DNA from: a virus
DNA: 64,000 bases
Virus record (IMG/VR): IMGVR_UViG_3300045978_000284
Location: 44,432-108,431 of that record
Reading direction: 5' to 3' (one strand)
A model generated the notes under the pieces. It did no database searches. It was not told the DNA's origin and worked only from the letters and a program-made list of their open reading frames with translations. This document shows, piece after piece, positions 54,733 to 62,123 of this stretch. Made by a program: the position numbers and the translations under genes. Positions within the stretch are counted from its first letter, which is position 1. Every line of letters begins with the position of its first letter.

Positions 54733-55808
54733 CGCAAGCGCTGGCCACGATCCCGGTGCTGACCGGCATCCCGGATGTCCGGGCCCTGTTGACCCGCAAC
54801 CAGCAGTCCATCGCGTCGAGCCTCTCGAAAGCGATGCGGCCCGATCGCTTCATTCGGGTGGTGACGAACGCGGTGATGCGGAATCCGGAGCTCCTGGGGT
54901 GCACGGCCCGCTCGTTTTACGGCGCCGTACTCCAGTGTGCCCAGCTATCCCTGGAGCCCGATGGGCTCACGGCGCGCGCCTACCTGATCCCGCGCGTGAA
55001 CCGGCAGAAGAAGGGCGAGCCCAAAGAGGTCAACTTCCAGATCGGCTATCAGGGTCTGATCGACCTGGTGCGCCGCTCGCGCCAGGTCCTCACGATCGAG
55101 GCGCGGGAGGTGTACGACGGCGACGTGTTCGACTTCCGCTACGGGTCGAAGCGCTTCCTCTCGCATCGCCCGATGGGCACCAGCACCAAGATCGTGGCGG
55201 TCTACGCCCTGGCCACTCTTGTGGGCGGCGTCACGCAATTCGAGGTCATGACCTACGACCAGGTCGAGGCCCATCGCCTCAAGTACTCCACCAACGAGAA
55301 GGCATGGAAGGTCAGCTGGCGCGGGATGGGTCTCAAGACGGCGGCCATACGCCTGTGCAAGTTCCTCCCGCAAAGCGTGGAATTGGCGACGGCCATCGCG
55401 CTCGACGAGCGGGACGAGCTGGGTCTCTCGCAGAACCTGGAGGCGAACATCCCGGGCGCCGAGGAGCCCTTCGACGCTGACAGCGAGCTGCCGCCATTGA
55501 CGGACGAGCAGAAGGGCAAGCTTGACAGCCTCAACTCCATGCTCGCTCAGGCCGGAAAGGGTCTGAACCGCGGCCAGCTTGATGATCTCCTGGGGCGCCT
55601 GGGCTACGATGGCGCGGCGGAGGAGCTGGACGATCGTGTCCGCGAGCTGCGCGCCTCACTGGAGAAGGGCGACAAGCCGGACAAGGCCGAGAAGGGGCGG
55701 CGTCGTCAGGCCGAGCCCGAGTCCAAGACGGAGGCGAAGGTCGAGCCGAAGGCCGAGTCCAAGCCCGAACCGAAGGGCGATCCGCCGGCGACCTTGTTCA
55801 CGCTGTGA
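54729..55808 (+). CDS. recT: RecT-family single-strand annealing protein
   Basis: 359 residues from ATG 54729 (ATGA). The N-terminal 240 residues match RecT: NPELLGCTARSFYGAVLQCA, QLSLEPDGLTARAYLIPRVN, FQIGYQGLIDLVRRSRQV, VYDGDVFDFRYGS, WRGMGLKTAAIRLCKFLP. It anneals complementary ssDNA made by a partner nuclease. Beyond about 280 the chain is a charged Lys/Glu/Pro linker with LFTL at the extreme end, a likely SSB-tail-like or partner-binding tip. The nuclease gene follows after one small ORF. Confidence 0.9.
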   Translation: MTQALATIPVLTGIPDVRALLTRNQQSIASSLSKAMRPDRFIRVVTNAVMRNPELLGCTARSFYGAVLQCAQLSLEPDGLTARAYLIPRVNRQKKGEPKEVNFQIGYQGLIDLVRRSRQVLTIEAREVYDGDVFDFRYGSKRFLSHRPMGTSTKIVAVYALATLVGGVTQFEVMTYDQVEAHRLKYSTNEKAWKVSWRGMGLKTAAIRLCKFLPQSVELATAIALDERDELGLSQNLEANIPGAEEPFDADSELPPLTDEQKGKLDSLNSMLAQAGKGLNRGQLDDLLGRLGYDGAAEELDDRVRELRASLEKGDKPDKAEKGRRRQAEPESKTEAKVEPKAESKPEPKGDPPATLFTL

Positions 55809-56011
55809 GAATCGCGCTGCGTGAGCTGGTGCAGCGGGCCCAGGACGTGAGCGACATGCTCGCCGACCGCAACGGGACCACCGAGCACGATCTGGACGGC
55901 GCGCTGCACTGGCTGGACGTCGCTCTCACCGCTGCCAGAAAGGCGCTCGAAAAGCCGATCACGCCCGAGGAGATCCTGGAGGCTCTCGATGAGACCCGAC
56001 TTCGACGATGA
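55805..56011 (+). CDS. Small unknown recombination-operon protein
   Basis: 68 residues from a GTG overlapping the RecT stop. LVQRAQDVSDMLADRNGTTE, LHWLDVALTAARKALEKPIT: all-helical. It lies between RecT and the nuclease and overlaps both, suggesting a small partner or assembly factor. Confidence 0.55.
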   Translation: MRIALRELVQRAQDVSDMLADRNGTTEHDLDGALHWLDVALTAARKALEKPITPEEILEALDETRLRR

Positions 56012-57212
56012 CGATGAGGAGCTGGACGAGGAGGAGCCCGAGGTCGACGCGATCGACGATGACGTTACGGGGCCGGCCATGGCCTACTCGGCGTCACGCC
56101 TGGAGACGCTCCGGTGCCTCTTCCGCTTCCGCGCGCGATACCTGCTCCATCTGCCGGAGGTGCAGACGCCGGAAGCCCGGTTCGGCAGCTTCATTCACCG
56201 CGTGACGGATCGCTATGTGAGGCTGTGCTGTCGCGCCGGCGTCGACGCGGATCCTCACCTGGCTGTGCAGGCTCTCGAAACGGAGTGGGCGCTGCCGCGG
56301 ACGGGCGAGCCCGTTGTGGACCCGGAGCTGTACGACGAGGCGCTCGCGGGCATGCAGCGCTTCGCCGAGCGCTACCGGCTCCGCTACAACAACGTGCTCG
56401 ACAGCGAGATGTCGCTGTCCATGGACGCGAGCTGGAAGCCCGTGGCCTGGGACGCGCCCACCGTCCGAGTCAGGGGTAGGGTTGACCTGCTGGAGGTGAG
56501 TGGTAGGTCCGCGATAGTTTCAGATTGGAAAACCCAGCGCCAGATCCCCTCGCAGGCGGCGGTGGAGCGGATGATCTCGCCCCGGATGTACGCCGCCCTG
56601 GTCTCCGCGCACAATCCGGGCATCACGCAGATCACCGTCGAGTTCTGGTTCTGGCGACACGGTGTCGCGCGCCGGGTCAGCTTCTCGCTCCCCGAGCTGG
56701 ACGAGGCCAAGCGATTCGTGGAGCGTCAGGCCCAGCGCGCCGACCAGCTGATCGCCAACAGCCAGGACGCCTCGGCCTTCCCGGCCACGCCCTCGACGGC
56801 GTGCGTACATTGTTCTTATCAAACCGTGTGCCCGGCTAAAGATCAACTGTCCGCGGTCTCGCTCTCCACGCTCGATGAGGCCGAGGCGGGGGCCCGCCGT
56901 CTGATCTATCGTCGGATCGCCCAGGCCGGCGAGCGCGCCAGGCTCAAGGAGTGGGTTGCCGCGGCCGGGCCGATCCATGTGGACGACCAGGTCCTGGACT
57001 TCCACCGCGTGACGCAGCCGAGCTACGACATGGCGGCCATCGAGGCAGCGTGCCGCCGCCATGGGATACCTCTTCGTGAATTGGTCCGCCCCGACCGGCG
57101 CCTGATCGAGCAGCTGAGCCGGGCGTATCCGGCCTGGGGCGACGAGATCCGACAGGCCACCACCGACGTCGGAGCGACGCGCTTCGGCTTCCAGAAAGAG
57201 GATGCTCAATGA
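55989..57212 (+). CDS. Cas4/RecB-like PD-(D/E)XK nuclease
   Basis: 407 residues. An acidic N-terminus precedes YSASRLETLRCLFRFRARYL. Nuclease core: FGSFIHRVTD (H), VRGRVDLLE (Asp-166) and IVSDWKTQR (Asp-179, Lys-181). Four Cys at 43, 272, 275 and 281 (CVHCSYQTVC) match the 4Fe-4S arrangement of Cas4, AddB and RecB-like phage exonucleases. With RecT it should make the resection-annealing pair. A patch around 56795-56850 is noticeably less GC-rich than neighbours. Confidence 0.85.
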   Translation: MRPDFDDDDEELDEEEPEVDAIDDDVTGPAMAYSASRLETLRCLFRFRARYLLHLPEVQTPEARFGSFIHRVTDRYVRLCCRAGVDADPHLAVQALETEWALPRTGEPVVDPELYDEALAGMQRFAERYRLRYNNVLDSEMSLSMDASWKPVAWDAPTVRVRGRVDLLEVSGRSAIVSDWKTQRQIPSQAAVERMISPRMYAALVSAHNPGITQITVEFWFWRHGVARRVSFSLPELDEAKRFVERQAQRADQLIANSQDASAFPATPSTACVHCSYQTVCPAKDQLSAVSLSTLDEAEAGARRLIYRRIAQAGERARLKEWVAAAGPIHVDDQVLDFHRVTQPSYDMAAIEAACRRHGIPLRELVRPDRRLIEQLSRAYPAWGDEIRQATTDVGATRFGFQKEDAQ

Positions 57213-59077
57213 GACTGCAGGCGCTCCGTATCACCAATGTCGCCCACTACGACGACGTGATCTGGCGTCTGGCCGGCGAGCCCATCGTCCTGCTCTATGG
57301 CGCGAACTGGGGCGGTAAGAGCGTGGTGGCCGACTCGATCCAGTGGCTCCTGTCGGCCACGGTCCCGGGCCTGCCGGCCCGGATCGAGCAGCACACCCCG
57401 CTCATCCGCCCGGCGGCAGACACCATGACGGTCGAGGCCTCGTGGGTCGACCGACACGGCGAGATCGTGCGGATGCGGCGGAACCTCGGGCCCCAGGGGC
57501 ACGGGTACATGGGGCACTCGCTGCCGGAGGATCTGCGAGTCCCGGTCTCCTTTCTCTGCCATGGAGAATCTCTCGTGGCCAAAGACGCCACGATCCAGCG
57601 GGAGATCCTGTTTGCGGCGGCGGACCCCCGCATTCGCCTGGAGGACCTCGTGAAGGTGCTGCCGCTCACCGAGCTGCCGGAGAGCAAGCGCCCGCCATCG
57701 ACCGACCCGGACTTCGCGTTGAACCGGGCCCAGGTCGAGTCGATCTACCAGTGGGCCTATGACACCCGTCGCGACGTCCGGCGTGACCTGAACGCCGTGC
57801 GCCCGGTGGAGCCCGTGTCGTGGGGTCCGGGCGGTCGTCCCGATCTGGCCAAGCTGAGCAAGGACCTCGAAACGCAGAAGGCGCGCCATACCGAGCTGAC
57901 GCTGCAAGAGGGCCAGCAGGGCGGCGCCATGGTCGAGAAGGCGCGCCAGTACGGCGAGATCGCCAAGGAGCTGTCGGAACTCGACGGGAAACTCGACGGG
58001 GCGCCCACCGACGATGCGACCCTGGAGGAGATCGCCGCGGATGGCCGCCGCGCCGCGGCCTCCCGTGCCGAGCAGGAGGCGTGGGCCAAGGAGTACGGAG
58101 CCTGGGAGCGCCATCGACGGGAGCGCGAGGGCCTGCTCGCTGGCCTGCGGGCGAGCTACGCCATGCTCCAGAACGCCGAGGCGTGCCCGACGTGCCTGCA
58201 GAAGTTCCCCTCGGCGCAGGAGCGCTCGGTCGTACTCCTGAATATCTCCAAGCGGATGGCCGAGCTGGAGGAGGATGCGCCCGGGGAGGCGCCCCCGCAG
58301 CCGGCGGTCTACGAGCCCCGGACCGCGAAGCTGGAGGCCGAGCTGACCGCCCGACGGGCTCAGACGGCCCGTCGAGCCAAGCTGCTGTCCGAGGCCGAGA
58401 CCCTCCGTGCCCAGGGGGTCAAGCCGTCCGCGGCGGCCCAGCCCGTGTCATCCGCCGCCGCGGCGCGCACCAAGGCCCTCACCGAGCTCGAGGCCAAGGT
58501 CACCGCGGCGCGCGATGCGCTCGGCCGGGAGAGTGCCTACCAGGAGTCGATCCTGGCTCGCGACCGGCTCAGCCGGCGCCTCGAAGCGCTCCAGGCCGCC
58601 TGCGAGTTCCTCGCGCCGAAGGGGGGTGCCCTGGACCAGGCGCTGGGGCGCGCCATGGACGGCATCCTCTCGGACGCCAACGAGCTGCTCCAGGGCTGGG
58701 GCATGTCGCTCCGGCTGCAGGAGGACCCGTTCGGCCTCTACCTGCGAGACCATGACGTCAACCTGCCGCTGACCCGGGCGTCGTCGTCCCAGCAGTGGCT
58801 CATCAGCGCCGTCCTGGCCATCGCCATCGCCGTGCCGCTGGGATGGCGTACCATCGTGCTCGACGGCGCGGACATTCTGCGAGGCCCAGAGAACAAGTCG
58901 AGGCTCCCGTCCCTCCTCTCCGAGGCCGCGCGCCGGGAGCTCATGCTCATCGTGACCACCGCCGATCCGCCCCCGACCGAGATCGCGCGTGTCGCCGGGG
59001 TGGAGCGCTGGCAGATCGTCGCGGGAGAGCGCGGGCCAGCCTTCGTGCCGATCGACCGAGAGAAGGAGGTGCCATAG
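57209..59077 (+). CDS. Rad50/SMC-like ATPase with zinc-hook motif
   Basis: 622 residues, ATGA-coupled to the nuclease. Walker A GANWGGKS (G31-S38), long coiled coils (about 200-480) with CPTC at 326-329 in the middle, the position of a Rad50 zinc hook. C-terminal ASSSQQWLISAVLAIAIAVP is at the signature-motif position and TIVLDGADIL (Asp-552) is a Walker B variant with Gly instead of Glu. Likely a DNA-end-handling ATPase of the SbcC/Rad50 kind, but with no SbcD/Mre11 nuclease next to it; the Cas4-like nuclease upstream may take that place. Confidence 0.8.
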   Translation: MRLQALRITNVAHYDDVIWRLAGEPIVLLYGANWGGKSVVADSIQWLLSATVPGLPARIEQHTPLIRPAADTMTVEASWVDRHGEIVRMRRNLGPQGHGYMGHSLPEDLRVPVSFLCHGESLVAKDATIQREILFAAADPRIRLEDLVKVLPLTELPESKRPPSTDPDFALNRAQVESIYQWAYDTRRDVRRDLNAVRPVEPVSWGPGGRPDLAKLSKDLETQKARHTELTLQEGQQGGAMVEKARQYGEIAKELSELDGKLDGAPTDDATLEEIAADGRRAAASRAEQEAWAKEYGAWERHRREREGLLAGLRASYAMLQNAEACPTCLQKFPSAQERSVVLLNISKRMAELEEDAPGEAPPQPAVYEPRTAKLEAELTARRAQTARRAKLLSEAETLRAQGVKPSAAAQPVSSAAAARTKALTELEAKVTAARDALGRESAYQESILARDRLSRRLEALQAACEFLAPKGGALDQALGRAMDGILSDANELLQGWGMSLRLQEDPFGLYLRDHDVNLPLTRASSSQQWLISAVLAIAIAVPLGWRTIVLDGADILRGPENKSRLPSLLSEAARRELMLIVTTADPPPTEIARVAGVERWQIVAGERGPAFVPIDREKEVP

Positions 59078-59137
59078 AGGCTGTAACGCGCGCTGTGCCT
59101 GGACTCCGGTCCCCCGTCACACAGGAGGAGATACCGT

Positions 59138-60145
59138 ATGAGACTAGCCCTGGCTGTTAGCGTGCTGCTACTCGCCGCGCCCGCGTGGGCCGGCACGTTC
59201 TGTGTCCCGGATGCCAGCATTCGCGACACCTGTCCCTCCGTGGCGCCCACGCTGCAGGAGGCCATCAACGCGGCGACGCCGGGCAGCGTGATCTATGTCG
59301 GGCCGGGCACCCCGAGCCAGCGGATCGTAATCGACCGGCGACTGACGATCCGGTGCATCAACGGGGGCGAAATCACCGACGAGGGGCTCGCCAAGGTGTT
59401 CGGGGCGAACGTCGTCCACATGGTGGGGACGGGGACCCCGCCCAGGCCGGTGATCAGCACGAGGATCGAGGCCTGCACCATCCGTGTCACCGCCAGTACG
59501 GCGGGCGCCGTGCTGCTGGAGCCCCAGCAGATCTTCACGCAATTCAAGGGCGTGAGCCTGATCGCCGACATGGGTGGGCAAAAGCCGATCTACGGGTTGC
59601 GGGCCTATGACAACGGCCGATACTTCTTCATCGGCGGACCCAAGGGCACCCCACGCCCGACCGTCTCTGGCTTCGGCATTGGAATCGACAGCAAGAACAC
59701 GGGCTGGGCCAACGTCGAGGCTGGCCACCAAGGCGGCGTGCTCTTCACCGAGAACGGGATCGGCATGCGTTCGATCTCGGACAAGGGCCAGCTGTTTTAC
59801 AACGTGTTCGACGGCAACGAGGATGTGGGCCTGATCATCAGAGGCAACTTTCACCAAGACGTCAATGCGAACGAGTTTTACAACAACGGCGTGGGCCTCG
59901 TGTGGGGCTTGAGCTTGACGCCGAACATCTGGAACGGGTGCACGGCGCAGACGATGATGGAGTTCAACCACGCCATCTTCGAGGGCAACGGGATCTCGAT
60001 CTTGGTGGACACCGCGCCGTTCGTGAATACCCAGGACTACACCCAGGACCCCGGCCGAGGCACCCAGTGGCAGAACATGACCATTGACGGGGTCAAGGTG
60101 CCGAACCACAAGACGACCTATCGTGATGGCCAGTGCCAGCCATGA
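59138..60145 (+). CDS. Secreted parallel beta-helix protein, copy 1
   Basis: 335 residues with a Sec signal peptide (MRLALAVSVLLLAAPAWA, cleavage before GTFCV). The start TLQEAINAATPGSVIYVGPG is the classic opening of right-handed beta-helix proteins, and later segments (GVLFTENGIGMRSISDKGQL, VFDGNEDVGLIIRGNF, EFYNNGVGLVWG, FEGNGISIL) continue the coils. No catalytic site evident. Secreted beta-helix proteins from phages are uncommon outside virions. AGGAGGAG lies upstream of the ATG. Confidence 0.65.
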   Translation: MRLALAVSVLLLAAPAWAGTFCVPDASIRDTCPSVAPTLQEAINAATPGSVIYVGPGTPSQRIVIDRRLTIRCINGGEITDEGLAKVFGANVVHMVGTGTPPRPVISTRIEACTIRVTASTAGAVLLEPQQIFTQFKGVSLIADMGGQKPIYGLRAYDNGRYFFIGGPKGTPRPTVSGFGIGIDSKNTGWANVEAGHQGGVLFTENGIGMRSISDKGQLFYNVFDGNEDVGLIIRGNFHQDVNANEFYNNGVGLVWGLSLTPNIWNGCTAQTMMEFNHAIFEGNGISILVDTAPFVNTQDYTQDPGRGTQWQNMTIDGVKVPNHKTTYRDGQCQP

Positions 60146-60261
60146 GCCGCTGGTACGCCATCCAGCTCGCTCGGCGCCGCTACCGCCGCTGGGTGCGAGC
60201 GATGCAAACCGTGTCCGCGGCGGGGCTCGTGGTCGTGTTCATGCTGTTCATGCAGCTCTAA
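60142..60261 (+). CDS. Small membrane protein
   Basis: 39 residues from ATG 60142 (ATGA). A basic N-terminus (RRRYRRWVRAM) and one transmembrane helix (TVSAAGLVVVFMLFMQL). Between two secreted beta-helix genes; may anchor or regulate them. No known family. Confidence 0.55.
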   Translation: MSRWYAIQLARRRYRRWVRAMQTVSAAGLVVVFMLFMQL

Positions 60262-60277
60262 CCAGGGGAGACTCATC

Positions 60278-61462
60278 ATGAAGCCGAAGATCGCTGTGCT
60301 TGCTGCTCTGCTGACCGCCGCGCTGCTCGGGTGGACCGCGCCCGCGCAGGCGGCCTCCTCCAACCTCTGTCCCGACACCGGGGGAACCCAGTACCTGGTC
60401 GACACCGCGCTCGACGCGGCCGACGTCGCCGCCGGGTACAACAACACGGCCTGCGAGCTGGTCATCAGCGTGCCGGTCACGCCGACGCTCCAGGACTGGG
60501 ATGTCTTTGCCAAGTCGTTTCGGACCTCGGCTGCGGTCATCAACACCGCGGGCCAGTCGGGGATCCATATCACCACGAGCGGGAACATCGTGATTGCGGC
60601 GACCGGTGAGCTCCGGGCGCGCTCGGAGGTGCATCTGCGCTGCACGGCGCTCGGGTGCAACGTGCTCGGCACGAGCGGGGTGCTGCTGGCCTCGGAGAGC
60701 CTGGACGTGTTCGCGATCCCGGGCGACCCGCTGAGCGGGCCCGCGACCAAGGGGAACCTGACGATCGTGAGCGTGGGGGACACGATCCTCAACAACACGC
60801 TGGTCTACGGGGGCTCGCGCGTGCATATCATCGCGACCCAGGGCGCGGTGACGTGGGCCTGCCCGCGGGCCGGGGGCGACGTGTGCGCCGACCCGACCAT
60901 TGCCTGCCCGGGTGGGTTCCCGTGCACGCTCAACTTCACGAGCGCGGCCCAGGTGCTCCAGACGTTCTGCACCCCGTCGAGCGGGCCGAAGTGCGGGGGC
61001 GGATCGAACGAGATCCGGGTGACGGCGCTGCTGGACATCGATATCACGGGCAGTATCATCTCGTCCCTGAGCCACATGACGTTCGAGAGCAAGCAGGGCC
61101 GCGTGCTGGCCGCGAACACGCAGTTGACGGCGGCCACGGACTTGCAGGTGATCGCGTTCATCCACATCAACGCGGAGAGTGCGCGGTGGGTGAGCGGGCA
61201 GACCCTCCGGGCACAGACCAAGGTGGGGTGTCTGGCGGGGACGCTCTGTATCAATGCCAAGCTGGCGGACTTCGCGGGGTTCAAGGACGTGATCGGGTCG
61301 ACCGCGGGGAACAACGGCGACGTCGATCTGTGCGGCGGGATCTTCGATCGCGGGGTCCCAGGCCTGCCGCGGTTCAACGGGGTGGCCAGCTTCCCGTATC
61401 CGCTCACGGTGATCCTGAGCGCGCTCGCGTGCGCGCCGCTCCCGCCGGCCATCATCCAGTAA
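60278..61462 (+). CDS. Secreted parallel beta-helix protein, copy 2
   Basis: 394 residues with signal peptide MKPKIAVLAALLTAALLGWT-APAQA, cleavage near residue 25. Repeated short beta strands (SGIHITTSGNIVIAATGEL, GNLTIVSVGDTILNNTLVYG, LSHMTFESKQGRVLAANTQL, LQVIAFIHINAESARWVSGQ) and numerous Cys pairs. Resembles cell-surface beta-solenoid proteins; no enzymatic motif. Preceded by GGGGAG; followed by a hairpin and a promoter. Confidence 0.6.
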   Translation: MKPKIAVLAALLTAALLGWTAPAQAASSNLCPDTGGTQYLVDTALDAADVAAGYNNTACELVISVPVTPTLQDWDVFAKSFRTSAAVINTAGQSGIHITTSGNIVIAATGELRARSEVHLRCTALGCNVLGTSGVLLASESLDVFAIPGDPLSGPATKGNLTIVSVGDTILNNTLVYGGSRVHIIATQGAVTWACPRAGGDVCADPTIACPGGFPCTLNFTSAAQVLQTFCTPSSGPKCGGGSNEIRVTALLDIDITGSIISSLSHMTFESKQGRVLAANTQLTAATDLQVIAFIHINAESARWVSGQTLRAQTKVGCLAGTLCINAKLADFAGFKDVIGSTAGNNGDVDLCGGIFDRGVPGLPRFNGVASFPYPLTVILSALACAPLPPAIIQ

Positions 61463-61477
61463 CTGGCGTAGGCGAGA

Positions 61478-61505
61478 GGCCAGCACGGTTCCCGCCGTGC
61501 TGGCC
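61478..61505. terminator. Terminator-like hairpin
   Basis: Perfect 11-bp stem GGCCAGCACGG/CCGTGCTGGCC with loop TTCCCG, 15 bases after the stop and just before the DUF488 promoter. It is followed by GTCAATACTGAT rather than a T run. Best terminator candidate in the window. Confidence 0.6.
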
Positions 61506-61514
61506 GTCAATACT

Positions 61515-61573
61515 GATATATCCTCAGCGATTCCCCTTGCGTCCTGGTGGTGCCCGACTGATAATAAATCATG
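61515..61573 (+). promoter_or_regulatory. Cassette-like promoter before DUF488 gene (copy I)
   Basis: GATATATC (61515-61522), TTGCGT (61537-61542), 17-base spacer with CCTGGTGGTG, GATAAT (61560-61565). ATG at 61571, 6 bases after the -10 box, followed 31 bases later by the ribosome site of the DUF488-like gene. Best -10 box of the set. Confidence 0.7.
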
Positions 61574-61604
61574 CACCAACGTCTGTCCCGTGGAGGCGCC
61601 GACG

Positions 61605-62027
61605 ATGCGCGTCTGGACCAGCCGATACTCCAACCCTCAGCTCGCGGTCGACAAGGACATCACACCGATCGGTATCACGCGCTACCCGCCCCGGTTCCCG
61701 CTCCGCTACGAGCTGGCGGGCAACATCAGCCTGCTCTCGCCGACGCCGGCGATGCTGTCCATCACCCGAAATGATCCGAGTCAGGCAGCGCGCGAGGCCT
61801 TCACGGACGCCTATCTGGCCTCGCTGCGGGCGCTCGGCCTGCCCCGCGCGCTGCGGATGCTGGAGGGGCTGTCACATACCGAGAACGTCGTCGTGCTCTG
61901 CTTCGAGGACATCCGGATGCCCGGCGAGTGGTGCCATCGCCAGCTCTTCGCCGGCTGGCTGATCGAAGAGACGGGCTGGGCCGTCGACGAGCTATTCGAC
62001 CCGAGCGATCCACGGCGACGGAGGTGA
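61605..62027 (+). CDS. DUF488-family protein
   Basis: 140 residues from ATG 61605 after TGGAGG; an earlier in-frame GTG at 61497 lies in the terminator and is rejected. WTSRYSNPQLAVDKDITPIG, GITRYPPRFPLRYELAG-NISLLSP, and NVVVLCFEDIRMPGEWCHRQ match DUF488, whose members have a conserved LCxE...CHR pair. Often found near DNA-processing genes; no settled activity. Drives from its own promoter. Confidence 0.75.
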   Translation: MRVWTSRYSNPQLAVDKDITPIGITRYPPRFPLRYELAGNISLLSPTPAMLSITRNDPSQAAREAFTDAYLASLRALGLPRALRMLEGLSHTENVVVLCFEDIRMPGEWCHRQLFAGWLIEETGWAVDELFDPSDPRRRR

Positions 62028-62073
62028 TGCCCATGATCGTGCGCTAATCCGTGTCCATCCATCTGTCCACCCA

Positions 62074-62097
62074 CCGGCGCCCCCAAGCGGGCGCCGG
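62074..62097. terminator. Hairpin before ParB-like gene
   Basis: Stem CCGGCGCCC/GGGCGCCGG with 6-base loop, followed by CTCAATTTCC. Separates the DUF488 gene from the ParB-like gene, or acts in the leader of the latter. Confidence 0.45.
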
Positions 62098-62123
62098 CTC
62101 AATTTCCAGCGAAAGGAACCGAC

